DNA of 64,000 nt from Thermohalobaculum sp039816045 (GCA_039816045.1 JBCBYB010000001.1:124001-188000), one strand, 5' to 3'. Shown: positions 33,053 through 42,569, counted from the first letter of the stretch. Notes: generated by a model from the sequence alone, not told the origin. Numbers and translations: made by a program.

Positions 33053-34419
33053 CGGTTTCGACCAGCAGCGAGGGTGGTCCTTGCAGGCTCGACCCGTGGA
33101 CCCTCTCGGTGTCTCTCTTCGGGGTCTACCTCGTCACTCATGCCGGTGGCTTTGCCGATCAGGGGATCGGTGCCGCCCTGACCTTCGCAGTGCTGGTGCT
33201 GGGAGGGCTGGTTGTGGTCTTCCCCCGGTACGGCTGGTTGTTCGCCCTTGCGATTGGTGTGCATGTCATCGAACTGGTCGAGAAACAGCCGATCCAGTCC
33301 AACCACATGTTCATGGCGCAGGTGCTCGCGCTTGGCATCGGTGTCGCCCTGGTTGGCCGAATGATCGCCGAGCGGCGGGTCTCAGTCGATCTGGAACTGT
33401 GGTATCGCAGCTTCGCTCCGCTCGGGCGCTGCATGCTCCTGGTGATGTACTTCTGGGGCACCCTGCATAAGGTCAACGAGGACTTTCTCGAAGCGACGAC
33501 CAGTTGCGCCATCGCGCTTTGGACCACGCTCGGCCTGCCCGATGTGCTCGCCCACAACGCGCGCATTCACGAGGCGACGATGTGGGGAACGTTGGTCCTC
33601 GAGACCATCGCGATCCTATGCCTTCTGGTGCCGCGGTTCCGGCAGGTGGGCATCCTTTTGGGCATAGGCTTCCACGGGATGCTCGGCTTCTCCTCATGGG
33701 GCCAGTACATCGCCTTCTCCTGCCTTTCGATCGCGCTCCACAGCTTCTTTCTGCCGGCCGAGACGATGCAGCGCTGGCGGGCGACGGCACTGGGGCGCGA
33801 GATCTCCGGCGCCGGAGGCTCTCTCGTCCGCCGGGTCGGGATCGCCCTTCTGGCCGTCTTTGCGTTGCTCGTCCTGCCTGTGGAGCTGCTGTGGGCGCTC
33901 TTCGTGCTCGGCGCATTGGCCTTTGCTGCGGCCTTCGGCGCCGAGAGCCGGGAGCCGTCCAGCGGTCCTTGGCTGATCTCGCCCAACCCGGCCATGACCG
34001 TTCTGGCGGTGGCCTTCCTGCTGAACGGTGCGCTGCCCTATCTTGGGACGAAAACCGGCCAGACCCTGACGATGTTCTCCAATCTGCAAACGGAAGGCGG
34101 AGAGACGAACCACTATCTCTTGCCGGTCGTCCCGGTTTTCGACCAACAGCTCCGATTGGCGGAGATCGTCGAGGCCAACGCCGCGGCGTTCGAGGATTGG
34201 AGAGACGGGGGATATGTCCTCGTGGAAGACCACCTTCTCGATTTTCTCGACCGTTACCCTTGGGTCGAGATCACCTACCGGGTTGGCGACGAGGTGATCC
34301 ACCACAGTGCTGAGACGCCAGCGCCCCGCCTGGCAGAGCTGCCGCCGCGGTGGGTGCGCGACTACATGGTCTTCAAGCCAGCGGTTGTGGGGCGCCCGCG
34401 GGCCTGCGACGGCTATTAG
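33049..34419 (+). CDS. HTTM/VKGC-like polytopic membrane protein
   Basis: 456 residues with about 8-10 hydrophobic segments in the first two thirds and a soluble C-terminal domain of about 120 residues. The segment YFWGTLHKVNEDFLE followed by TSCAI resembles the HTTM domain related to vitamin K-dependent gamma-carboxylase. GTG 33049 overlaps the hydrolase stop (GTGA). It is convergent with the iron alcohol dehydrogenase, overlapping by 4 bp. Function unknown; catalytic lysine assignment was not attempted. Confidence 0.65.
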   Translation: MTVSTSSEGGPCRLDPWTLSVSLFGVYLVTHAGGFADQGIGAALTFAVLVLGGLVVVFPRYGWLFALAIGVHVIELVEKQPIQSNHMFMAQVLALGIGVALVGRMIAERRVSVDLELWYRSFAPLGRCMLLVMYFWGTLHKVNEDFLEATTSCAIALWTTLGLPDVLAHNARIHEATMWGTLVLETIAILCLLVPRFRQVGILLGIGFHGMLGFSSWGQYIAFSCLSIALHSFFLPAETMQRWRATALGREISGAGGSLVRRVGIALLAVFALLVLPVELLWALFVLGALAFAAAFGAESREPSSGPWLISPNPAMTVLAVAFLLNGALPYLGTKTGQTLTMFSNLQTEGGETNHYLLPVVPVFDQQLRLAEIVEANAAAFEDWRDGGYVLVEDHLLDFLDRYPWVEITYRVGDEVIHHSAETPAPRLAELPPRWVRDYMVFKPAVVGRPRACDGY

Positions 34420-35576
34420 AGTGCGGCGGTGTAGATCGCCAGAGCAGCCTCGTAGGTCATTTCGCGAGGATTGTTCACCAGCAGGCGCTGCTGCTTCATC
34501 GCGTCCTCGGCCAGCATGGGCAGGTGGTTGTGCCCGACCCCGACCTCCGACAGGCGCGCGGCCATCCCAAGCTCCGGCCCGAGGGCGGCCAGCCGGTCGA
34601 TCAGCGCCGCCACACGGGCCTCTGGTGCCTGGGATGCCAGATCGGTGAAAATCAGTGGCGCAAGCTCAGCATAGGCGCGCGCGGCCTCCGGGGCCTCCCG
34701 GTTGAAGGCGAGCACATGGGGCAAGACCAGGGCATTCGAGAGCCCGTGCGGCACCTTGAAATGGCCTCCCAAGGGGTAAGCCAGCGCATGCACGGCTGCG
34801 ACCGGCGCGTTGGCAAAGGCCATCCCCGCCAACATCGATCCCAGCAGCATCGCGCCCCGTGCGTCCAGGTCGTTCGGCGCCTCGCAGGCGGTTCGGATGT
34901 TGGCACCGAGCAGAGACAGGGCCTCACGCGCGAGGCAGTCGGAGACCGGGTTCTTCTTGTGCCGCGAGGTATAGGCCTCGATGGCGTGCACCATCGCGTC
35001 GATCCCGGTCGCTGCCGTCACGGGCGCGGGCAGGCCCGTGGTCAGGCCGGCATCCAGCACGGCGATGTCGGGCAGCAGTTGTGGCGCCACGACCCCCTTC
35101 TTCTCCGCTGCGCCAGTGGTGACGATGGCGATGGGTGTCACCTCCGAGCCCGTTCCTGCGGTGGTCGGCGCCAACACCAGAGGCAACCGTGAACCGCGGG
35201 CGAGCCCGACGCCGTAGATCTCCGAGAGCGGCTGGTCCGCGCCGAGCAGCAGCGCCACCAGCTTCGCCGTGTCCATCGGCGACCCACCACCAACCGAGAC
35301 CACGGCCTGTGCACCGGCCTCGCGGCAGGCGTCTACCGCGGCCGTCACCTTTGCCTCTGGTGGGTCCGCGACAACGTCGTCCCAAACGAAACACGACACC
35401 CCCGCTTCTGAAAAGCCCGCCTCCGCAGTGGCCGTAAGCCCCGCCGCGCGCACACCGGGGTCTGTCAGCAGCGCCACCCTGGACACGCCCCGCCGGGCGA
35501 GGAGCGCGCCGATCTGGCCCGTTGAGCCGGGCCCGGAGATCACGCTCGGCGTGGTCTGAAAGGTGAAGGCGGTCAT
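34416..35576 (-). CDS. Iron-containing alcohol dehydrogenase
   Basis: 386 residues of the group III ADH family. NAD-binding GGGSPMDTAK, PTTAGTGSEVT, and the Fe-binding block around DAMVHAIEAYTS (Asp and His), with further histidines in HALAYPLGGHFKVPHG. Closest in style to lactaldehyde reductase/butanol dehydrogenase types. In this sugar-acid context it could reduce or oxidise lactaldehyde. It lies downstream of the ugp operon on the same strand, 75 bp after ugpC; co-transcription is possible. Confidence 0.9.
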   Translation of the reverse strand: MTAFTFQTTPSVISGPGSTGQIGALLARRGVSRVALLTDPGVRAAGLTATAEAGFSEAGVSCFVWDDVVADPPEAKVTAAVDACREAGAQAVVSVGGGSPMDTAKLVALLLGADQPLSEIYGVGLARGSRLPLVLAPTTAGTGSEVTPIAIVTTGAAEKKGVVAPQLLPDIAVLDAGLTTGLPAPVTAATGIDAMVHAIEAYTSRHKKNPVSDCLAREALSLLGANIRTACEAPNDLDARGAMLLGSMLAGMAFANAPVAAVHALAYPLGGHFKVPHGLSNALVLPHVLAFNREAPEAARAYAELAPLIFTDLASQAPEARVAALIDRLAALGPELGMAARLSEVGVGHNHLPMLAEDAMKQQRLLVNNPREMTYEAALAIYTAAL

Positions 35577-35651
35577 CGGTGTCCCCTTGGTCTGTTTTGC
35601 CTGATCCTCGGGGCGCGGGCTCTGGCTGTCAAATGCTCGGCGGGAAGCTGC

Positions 35652-36734
35652 TCAGGCCTTTGAGGCTTCCTCGTGCGCCACCCGCTTGCCGTCCGCATCG
35701 AAGACAGAGAGACGCCCGGGCTCAAGATCGAGGCCGATGCCCATTCCCTCCTCCGGCAGCTCGGCATTCGCGCGCACGATCACCCGATGCATCTTCCGAT
35801 CCTGAAGGATATCGACATGGACATAACTGTCGGCACCGAGCTGCTCGATCATCTCGACCGTGCCGCCAAGGGGGGTTGTCCCAACCGGGACCAGCCGGAA
35901 ATGCTCCGGGCGCACGCCCACCGACAACTCGGTGCCATCGGGCCGGTCGATCTTGGCAAAGCCGACATCGCCGAACCAGATGCCACCATCGCGGGACTTT
36001 GCGGGCAAGATGTTCATCGGTGGCGTCCCGATGAACCCGGCCACAAAGAGCGAGGCAGGGCGCTCATAGAGCTCCATCGGGGTGCCCACCTGCTCGATCT
36101 GTCCGCCGTTCATCGCCACCAAGCGGTCGGCGAGGGTCATCGCCTCCACCTGGTCATGGGTGACGTAGAGCGAGGTCGTGGCATAATCCCGCTGGAGCCG
36201 CTTGATCTCGAGGCGCATGGAGACGCGCAGCTTGGCATCGAGGTTGGAGAGCGGCTCGTCGAAAAGGAACAGTTTGGGTGAGCGCACGATCGCCCGCCCC
36301 ATGGCCACCCGCTGTCTCTGACCGCCAGAGAGCTCGCGCGGCTTGCGGCCGAGCAGGCCCTTGAGCTCCAGCCGGTCGGCCGCCTCCTTGACCTTCTTGC
36401 GGATAACCGAGCGCCGCTCGCCGCGGTTGCGCAACCCGTAAGCGAGGTTCTCGGCGACGGTCATATGCGGATAGAGCGCGTAGTTCTGGAACACCATGGC
36501 GATGTCGCGCTCGCCCGGCTCTTTGCGGTTTACCTTCTGGCCGTCGATCTTCAGCGTGCCACTGGTGATGCTCTCAAGCCCGGCGACCATGCGCAGAAGC
36601 GTCGACTTCCCACAGCCGGACGGCCCGACGATCACGATCAGCTCGCCGTCCGCGATGTCGAGATCGACCCCTTGCACCGCCTGCACCCCGCCGCGATAGG
36701 TCTTGGCCAGCCCCTCCAACGTCACGGTTGCCAT
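35652..36734 (-). CDS. ugpC: ABC transporter ATP-binding protein UgpC
   Basis: 360 residues. Walker A GPSGCGKST (37-45), signature LSGGQ (135-139), Walker B LFLFDE (155-160), and a C-terminal MalK-like regulatory domain (about 240-360). It energises import by the UgpA/UgpE permeases. The start is 2 bp from the stop of the VPLPA-CTERM gene, which interrupts the usual ugpE-ugpC order. Substrate assignment (glycerol 3-phosphate or glycerophosphodiesters) rests on the UgpB similarity. Confidence 0.93.
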   Translation of the reverse strand: MATVTLEGLAKTYRGGVQAVQGVDLDIADGELIVIVGPSGCGKSTLLRMVAGLESITSGTLKIDGQKVNRKEPGERDIAMVFQNYALYPHMTVAENLAYGLRNRGERRSVIRKKVKEAADRLELKGLLGRKPRELSGGQRQRVAMGRAIVRSPKLFLFDEPLSNLDAKLRVSMRLEIKRLQRDYATTSLYVTHDQVEAMTLADRLVAMNGGQIEQVGTPMELYERPASLFVAGFIGTPPMNILPAKSRDGGIWFGDVGFAKIDRPDGTELSVGVRPEHFRLVPVGTTPLGGTVEMIEQLGADSYVHVDILQDRKMHRVIVRANAELPEEGMGIGLDLEPGRLSVFDADGKRVAHEEASKA

Positions 36735-36735
36735 G

Positions 36736-37416
36736 TCAGTGTCCCTGTCGTCTGCGCAGCCCGATGCCGCCGAGGGCGGTGAGAGCCGTTATGAGTGCCA
36801 GTGCTGCGGCGGGAAGCGGAACCGCGCTCACCACCGTAAGATCGTCGAGGGCAACAAGGTCGCCACCGGCCGGCGTGAACAGCAGCCCGCTCAGCGCTTC
36901 GCTGGGGGTGTCTGCCAAGAGGCCCCAGAATAGGACGGATCCTGCCGCCCCCGCCGCGGGGAGAAGGAAATCCTCGCGCCCGCCGGTGACATAAAACGCG
37001 GTTGCCGTCACCGAGCTCCCGTCGTCGGCGAGGCCACTGACAAAGGTGCCGAACCCGGGCACAGGCGTCGAGAAGGAGAAGAACAGGCCGAAACCGAGGT
37101 CGGCGATCACCTGCGCGCCGGAGGTCGCGAATTGGCCTGTTCCGGGCCCGCCGATCTGGACGGACGGATCAACCGTCGCTGTGGCCGTCACGCCCGTGGT
37201 GCCAAAGCTGTAGAGCGCTTCATTGGCTGCGCCGGAAAGCCCCTCGAGCGTTTCAACCCCGGCGCCCCTGCCCGCAGCAAACGTGGCCGCTGCCGCGGCG
37301 GCATTGCCGTTGGCCGGGAGGGCACCCACGCCGGTATCCTCGCCGAAGACGACCGTTGCGGCCATGGCGGATGGCGCCAAGAGCGCAAGGGCGGCGAAGA
37401 GCAAGGGGCGGATCAC
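36736..37416 (-). CDS. VPLPA-CTERM secreted protein inside the ugp operon
   Basis: 226 residues. A signal peptide (IRPLLFAALALLAPSAMA) leads into a Gly/Ala/Thr-rich, probably beta-structured mature domain. The C-terminus has the sorting signal VPLPAAALALITALTALGG followed by LRRRQ (motif, hydrophobic helix, basic tail). This is the PEP-CTERM-like class handled by a rhodobacterial exosortase. GTG 37416 overlaps the ugpE stop (GTGA) with GGAG 8 bp upstream, and the stop is 2 bp before ugpC, so it is embedded in the transporter operon. Function unknown. Confidence 0.82.
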   Translation of the reverse strand: MIRPLLFAALALLAPSAMAATVVFGEDTGVGALPANGNAAAAAATFAAGRGAGVETLEGLSGAANEALYSFGTTGVTATATVDPSVQIGGPGTGQFATSGAQVIADLGFGLFFSFSTPVPGFGTFVSGLADDGSSVTATAFYVTGGREDFLLPAAGAAGSVLFWGLLADTPSEALSGLLFTPAGGDLVALDDLTVVSAVPLPAAALALITALTALGGIGLRRRQGH

Positions 37417-38351
37417 TTGTCCGTCTCCGTGAGACCTTTGACGAACAGTTTCTGCATTGCCAGCACCACGATGATGGGTGGCAGCATGGCGAGCACTGCG
37501 GTCCCCATGATCTCGTTCCAAATCGGCTGGGACTCGCCCGTGTTGACCATCCGCTGGATGCCCATGACGACGGTTGTGTAGTCCGCATCGGTGGTGACCA
37601 GCAGCGGCCAGAGATACTGGTTCCAGCCATAGATGAAGAGGATGATGGTCAGCGCCGCAATGTTGGTCCGGCTCATCGGGATGAGGATGTCGCGGAAGAA
37701 GCGCCAGGGGCCCGCACCGTCCATCTTGGCGGCTTCCACCAGCTCGTCCGGGATCGTGAGGAACACCTGGCGGAACAGGAAGGTGGCGGTTGCAGAGGCG
37801 ATGAGCGGCAGGATCAGACCCTGGTAGGAGTTCAGCAGCGAGATCTTCGGGATCTCGACACTGATCTCATAGCCGAGCCAAGCCGAGAAGGTTGCCTCGC
37901 CCCCGAGCACATCCCACAGGCTGCGCACCGGCTTGAACATATCGGCGGCGACGTCGAAAGTCGGCAGGATCCGCACCTCGACCGGCAGCATCAGGGTGAT
38001 GAAGATCATCCAAAACGCCAGCATGCGCCCCGGAAAGCGGAAGAACACCACCGCATAGGCGGCGGTCAGGGAGATGATGATCTTCCCCGCAGTGATGCCA
38101 AGCGCCATGATCAGCGAGTTGGTCATCATCAGCCAAACCGGCACCGTGCCGTTGGCACCTTCCGTCAGGATGGATTCGTATGTGCCGAGCGCGTTGTTGC
38201 CGAACCAGAGCGGCAGAGGTTGGCGCGCCAGGTCCGCGCCCTCGTGGGTCGAGGCTACCAGCGCCATCCAGACTGGGAAGCACACGGCGGCCACGCCGAG
38301 GATCAGCACCAGATGCGTCAGGAAATCGAGGATCGGGCGGCGTTCGATCAA
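37413..38351 (-). CDS. ugpE: ABC permease UgpE (MalG-type)
   Basis: 312 residues, about six membrane segments. The EAA-type cytoplasmic loop appears as PDELVEAAKMDGAGPWRFF, the contact site for the ATPase. It ends KLFVKGLTETDK, matching the typical carboxy end of MalG/UgpE proteins (QRWFVKGLTEGAVK-like). The start overlaps the UgpA stop by 4 bp. Inner-membrane half of the channel. Confidence 0.93.
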   Translation of the reverse strand: MIERRPILDFLTHLVLILGVAAVCFPVWMALVASTHEGADLARQPLPLWFGNNALGTYESILTEGANGTVPVWLMMTNSLIMALGITAGKIIISLTAAYAVVFFRFPGRMLAFWMIFITLMLPVEVRILPTFDVAADMFKPVRSLWDVLGGEATFSAWLGYEISVEIPKISLLNSYQGLILPLIASATATFLFRQVFLTIPDELVEAAKMDGAGPWRFFRDILIPMSRTNIAALTIILFIYGWNQYLWPLLVTTDADYTTVVMGIQRMVNTGESQPIWNEIMGTAVLAMLPPIIVVLAMQKLFVKGLTETDK

Positions 38352-39232
38352 TAGACCACCCTCCGTTCGACATAGCGGAACTGGAGGGTTGTCATCAGGA
38401 TCACCATCACCATCAAGATCACCGACTGGGCCGCGGAGGAGCCGTAGTCCTGGCCGATGAAGCCTGTCGAATAAACCCGATAGACCAGGGTCGTGGTGGC
38501 ATCCACCGGGCCGCCGCTGGTGGTCGCGTGGATCGTCTGGAACGTGTCGAAGAAGGCGTAGACGAGGTTCACCACCAGCAGGAAGAAGGTTGTTGGCGAC
38601 AAGAGCGGCAGGGTGATCGTCCAGAACCGTCGCCAGGGGCCGGCGCGGTCAATCGCCGCCGCTTCGATCAGGCTTTTGGGGATCGATTGCAGCCCGGCAA
38701 GAAAGAAAAGGAAGTTGTAGCTGATCTGCTTCCAGACCGAGGCAACGATCACCAATGTGAGCGCCTGGTTGCCGTCGACAAAGTGGTTCCACTCCACGCC
38801 AGCAGCCTCCAGCCATTGGGCATAAATTCCGACGGAGGGGTTGAGCAGAAAGAACCAGATCACGCCCGCCAGCGCCGGCGCCACCGCATAGGGCCAGATG
38901 AGCAGGGTGCGATAGGCGAGCGCTGCCTTCAGCACGCGGTTCGCGGCGAGCGCAAGCACCAAGGCGATCCCCATCGAGAGCGCGGTTACCGCTACTCCAA
39001 AGACGAGCGTCCGCAAAAAGCTCGCAAGATACCGGGGGTCGTCGAAGAGCGCTTGGTAATTCGCAAGCCCCACCCAATTGCGTGCAAAGCCGAAGGCGTC
39101 CTCGATATAGAAGCCTTGCTCCAGCGCTTGTGCCGCCGGCCAGATAAAGAACAGCACAGTGATGATGAGCTGCGGTGCGACCAACAGGAGGGGCAAAAGC
39201 GTGCCCGAAAACCGTGTCCTGCGCTCCGCCAT
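38348..39232 (-). CDS. ugpA: ABC permease UgpA (MalF-type)
   Basis: 294 residues with about six membrane segments. The EAA loop reads PKSLIEAAAIDRAGPWRRFW. The N-terminus RFSGTLLPLLLVAPQLIIT and the GTTTLVYR-like TTTLVYRVYSTGF region fit UgpA. It pairs with UgpE. A 135-bp gap separates it from ugpB upstream, without an obvious terminator, so the operon likely continues through. Confidence 0.93.
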   Translation of the reverse strand: MAERRTRFSGTLLPLLLVAPQLIITVLFFIWPAAQALEQGFYIEDAFGFARNWVGLANYQALFDDPRYLASFLRTLVFGVAVTALSMGIALVLALAANRVLKAALAYRTLLIWPYAVAPALAGVIWFFLLNPSVGIYAQWLEAAGVEWNHFVDGNQALTLVIVASVWKQISYNFLFFLAGLQSIPKSLIEAAAIDRAGPWRRFWTITLPLLSPTTFFLLVVNLVYAFFDTFQTIHATTSGGPVDATTTLVYRVYSTGFIGQDYGSSAAQSVILMVMVILMTTLQFRYVERRVVY

Positions 39233-39367
39233 TCCCAGACCCGTCCCCCGTTCGATCCGCGGCCTAACAGAGCCCCGTGACGGTTCGATTGCAAGAGCCG
39301 GCTTGGCGTCCGGGCTTATTGATGTGGCCCGCGGGCTTCCCCGCGAGCCAGCAGATGGTCAGATCGG

Positions 39368-40681
39368 TCAGTTCGACTGGCTGTTCGCCGCTTCGAACTT
39401 GCGCAGAAGCGCGTTGCCACGCTCGACGGCGTCGTCCATCGCTGTCTTGGCATCCTTCTGGCCCGACCAGACGGCTTCCAGCTCCTCGTTGATCACGTCG
39501 CGGATCTGCACGAAGTTGCCATAGCGCAGGCCCTTCGAGTTCGCCGTCGGCTCGTTCAGCGAGAGCTGCTCGAGCGCCGTGTCGGTGCCGGGATCGGTCT
39601 CATAGTAGCCCTGCTCCTTCGAGAGATCCCATGCGGCCGTGGTGATCGGCACATAGCCCGTCTCCTGGTGCCAGGCAGCCTGGTTCTCCGCCGACGACAA
39701 GAAGCTCAGGAAGTCGGCAACACAGCTGTACTCCGCCTCTTCACCGCCGCGGAGCACCCAGAGCGTCGCGCCACCGATGATCGAGTTCTGCGGCTCGGCA
39801 CGCAGGCTGGTGTCGATCGGCAGCATCGCCTGCGAGAACTCGAAATCCTGGATGTCCTTCTTGAAGCCGCCGTAATAGGCGGAGCTGTTCATCCAGAACA
39901 CGGTCTCGCCGTTCACGAACATCGCGCGGCTGTCCCCACGGCGGCCGCCGTATTTGAAGAGGCCCTTTTCGCCCATCTTGGCGATCCGGTCGATGTGACC
40001 GACGACGGCGTCGTTGTTGATGGTCAACTCGGTGCCGAGGCCCGCGAACCCGTTCTCAAGGGTGCCGGTTGCCAGATCGTGCCAAGCCGAGAAGTTCTCG
40101 ATCTGCACCCAGCTCTGCCAGCCGAACGAGAAGGGGGCGTCCACACCGCCGTCCTTGGCGGCTTGCGCGGCGGCTTCCAACTCGTCCCAGGTGGTCGGAA
40201 CGGCAATGCCGAGCTCCTCGAGCTTGGTTTTGTTGTACCACAGGACCGGGGTCGAGGAGTTGAACGGCAGCGAGAGCAGCTTGCCCTCCGGTGTGGTGTA
40301 GTAGGAGATCACAGCCGGCAGATAAGCCGAGCGGTCGAACGGCTTGCCGGTATCTGCCATCAGGTCTTCGACCGGATAGATCGCGCCTTCGGCCGACATC
40401 ATGGTCGCGGTGCCAACCTCGAAGACCTGCACGATGTGCGGCTGCTCACCGGCGCGGAAGGCCGCGATCGCAGTGGTCATCGTCTCGGTGTAGTTGCCTT
40501 TGTAGCTCGCGTTCAGCGTGCAGGCGTCCTGGCTCTCGTTGTACTTGACTGCCATCTCGTCGACGATCTCGCCGAGACGGCCGCCCATGGCATGCCACCA
40601 GTTGATCTCGGTCGCGGCAGCGGCCGGGGCCGCGACGGCGGTCAGCGCTGCGGTCAATGCGAGCGTGGATGCGGTCTTCAT
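39368..40681 (-). CDS. ugpB: Glycerol-3-phosphate-type ABC substrate-binding protein UgpB
   Basis: 437 residues. A Sec signal (STLALTAALTAVAAPAAAA) is followed by the INWWHAMGG start. The UgpB landmarks KGNYTETM, IVQVFEVGTATMM, LPFNSSTPVLWYNK, SWVQIENFSAWHD and NSIIGGATLWV are all present, aligning well with E. coli UgpB. It binds sn-glycerol 3-phosphate or glycerophosphodiesters in the periplasm. A strong GAGGAGG lies 6 bp upstream of the ATG. First gene of ugpBAE-X-C. Confidence 0.94.
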   Translation of the reverse strand: MKTASTLALTAALTAVAAPAAAATEINWWHAMGGRLGEIVDEMAVKYNESQDACTLNASYKGNYTETMTTAIAAFRAGEQPHIVQVFEVGTATMMSAEGAIYPVEDLMADTGKPFDRSAYLPAVISYYTTPEGKLLSLPFNSSTPVLWYNKTKLEELGIAVPTTWDELEAAAQAAKDGGVDAPFSFGWQSWVQIENFSAWHDLATGTLENGFAGLGTELTINNDAVVGHIDRIAKMGEKGLFKYGGRRGDSRAMFVNGETVFWMNSSAYYGGFKKDIQDFEFSQAMLPIDTSLRAEPQNSIIGGATLWVLRGGEEAEYSCVADFLSFLSSAENQAAWHQETGYVPITTAAWDLSKEQGYYETDPGTDTALEQLSLNEPTANSKGLRYGNFVQIRDVINEELEAVWSGQKDAKTAMDDAVERGNALLRKFEAANSQSN

Positions 40682-40837
40682 GGTTGGACCTCCTCTGTGT
40701 GCCGGGATCCGGCCGGGTCCGCGCCCTGGCCGATCCCGCGGTTAGGCCAGAGGAGCATAACCGAACCGCGACACTTTGGTGCAGCTTTTGTAACAAGGCG
40801 CGGCGCACGCTGACTGTTTGGCTGACAAAAGCAAAGA

Positions 40838-40855
40838 GGCCGCCCGAAGGCGGCC
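40838..40855 (-). terminator. Rho-independent terminator after the family-5 binding protein
   Basis: On the reverse strand GGCCGCC-TTCG-GGCGGCC forms a perfect 7-bp stem with a stable UUCG-type tetraloop. It is followed by TCTTTGCTTTT. It lies 26 bp beyond the stop at 40881. Confidence 0.85.
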
Positions 40856-40880
40856 CCCAGTTTCGACTTCGGCGATGCGA

Positions 40881-42479
40881 TTAGGCTTTGAACGACCAGC
40901 GCTCGCCGTTCTTGTGGCCATCCAGCTCCCAGTTCGACGCGACCTGCTCCGGCAGTTCGATATCCGTGGAGATCGCATGGGTGTAGGCCAGGAAGAGCGG
41001 GATGATCGAGCCGCCCTCTTCGTTGAGGATCCGCTGCATGTCCACATACATGTCGCGGCGCTTGGACTGATCGAGCTCCGCCCGAGCTTCCACCAGCAGC
41101 GTGTCGAAGCGCTCGTTCGACCATTTCGCTTCGTTCCAATCCACGCCCGACTTGTAGATCTGGCTGAAGATCCAGTCCTCGGTCGGCCGTCCGCCCCAGT
41201 AGCTGGCCGAGAACGGTTGCTTGAGCCAGACATTCGACCAATACCCATCATCCGGCGCGCGGTTGAGGTTGATCGTGATGCCGGATTTACGCGCGGTCTC
41301 CTGGAAAAGAGCGCCTGCGTCGATGGCACCCTCGAAGGCAGAGGAGGCGACGTAGAGTTCGACGTCGAGGCTGTCGAGGCCAGCCTTTTTCAGGTGGAAC
41401 TTCGCCTTCTCCGGGTCGAAGGCGCGCTGCGGCAGCTCGTCCGGGGTTGCGCGGAATACGTTGGCCGGGCCCACCGGGTGATCGTTGCCGACCTCGCCAT
41501 AGCCGAACAGGATGGTCTTGAGCAGCTGCTCGCGGTCCATCGCGTATTTGAGCGCCAGACGCACATCGTTGTTGTCATATGGCACCGTGTCCGAGTGCAT
41601 CGGGAAGGTGCAGTGCTTATTCCCGTAGGTTGGAACGATGGCGATGTTGGGGTTCCGCGACAGCAGTCCCATCGTTTTCGGCTGCAGGTTCGAGATCGTC
41701 TGCAGCTGTCCGCCGATCAGAGCCGAAGTCCGTGCCGTCGCATCTGCGATGAACAGGTTCTCGATCGAGTCGAAGAAGGCCGCGTTCTCTTTCCAGTAAT
41801 TCGGGTTGCGCTCGACGATGGTCGTGCCGCCCGGCTCATAGCTAACCACCTTGTAGCCGCCTGTGCCGGTCCCGCTCTCCCAGTCGATCCCGCCGCCATC
41901 TTTGGCCGGGCAGATCGGCAGGTGATAGTCCGAGACGATGAACGGCCAGTCGGCATTGCCGCCCGAAAGCGTGAACACAACTGTGTTTTTGCCGTCCGAC
42001 TTTACCTCGGTGACCTGCTCGACCAGGCCCTTGGCGGCGCTGTCCGTGCCCTCGCCCATATGGTGAAGAAAGCTCTGGACGACGTCTTCAGCCTCGAGGC
42101 TCTTGCCGTTCGTGAACTCGACGCCCTGGCGCAGCTTGAAGGTCCAGGTCGCGGCATCGGCGCTCGCTTCCCAGCTCTCGGCAAGCTCCGCACGCAGTTG
42201 GTTGTCCGAGCCGATCTCCGTCAGGTTGTTGCGCAGCTGAGAGCTGACGTTGATCATGTAGGTGTCGAGGATCTTCGCAGGATCCATGCTGTCCGACGTC
42301 GCGCCGCCGGTCAGTGCCTGCTTAAAGGTGCCGCCTTTGGACTGTGCGGCCAGGGCCTTGCCCATCATCGCTTCGGCTGCAACCACCGTCGTGCCGAGGG
42401 CCAGCGCGCCCTCCATGAAGCGGCGCCGGTCGATGCGGCCCGCCTTCAGTTGGGCCTTGAGGCCCTCGAGTGTGATCAT
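40881..42479 (-). CDS. ABC transporter substrate-binding protein, family 5 (peptide/nickel type), Tat signal
   Basis: 532 residues. The signal region RIDRRRFMEGALALGTTVVA looks like a twin-arginine leader. The mature part has the SBP_bac_5 pattern: LAESWEASADAATWTFKLRQGVEF, TGTGGYKVVSY, DVRLALKYAMDREQLL and EEGGSIIPLF. It would bind peptides, opines or similar. No cognate permease or ATPase is next to it, so it is an orphan receptor in this window. Followed by a strong terminator. Confidence 0.92.
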   Translation of the reverse strand: MITLEGLKAQLKAGRIDRRRFMEGALALGTTVVAAEAMMGKALAAQSKGGTFKQALTGGATSDSMDPAKILDTYMINVSSQLRNNLTEIGSDNQLRAELAESWEASADAATWTFKLRQGVEFTNGKSLEAEDVVQSFLHHMGEGTDSAAKGLVEQVTEVKSDGKNTVVFTLSGGNADWPFIVSDYHLPICPAKDGGGIDWESGTGTGGYKVVSYEPGGTTIVERNPNYWKENAAFFDSIENLFIADATARTSALIGGQLQTISNLQPKTMGLLSRNPNIAIVPTYGNKHCTFPMHSDTVPYDNNDVRLALKYAMDREQLLKTILFGYGEVGNDHPVGPANVFRATPDELPQRAFDPEKAKFHLKKAGLDSLDVELYVASSAFEGAIDAGALFQETARKSGITINLNRAPDDGYWSNVWLKQPFSASYWGGRPTEDWIFSQIYKSGVDWNEAKWSNERFDTLLVEARAELDQSKRRDMYVDMQRILNEEGGSIIPLFLAYTHAISTDIELPEQVASNWELDGHKNGERWSFKA

Positions 42480-42569
42480 CCCTGTGGTCTCCCATTGCGC
42501 GTCGGAGCAGAGCCCCGAGCGGTTTTGTACGCTCGGAGCCTAAGCGAACCGTGCCGCTGGGGCCAAGCC

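Noticed and set aside
40810..40828. Pho-box-like GTCAG repeats upstream of ugpB
   Set aside because: The two GTCAG units are 12 bp apart rather than 11 and about 55 bp from the best -10. Too weak to call, though phosphate control of ugp would be expected.
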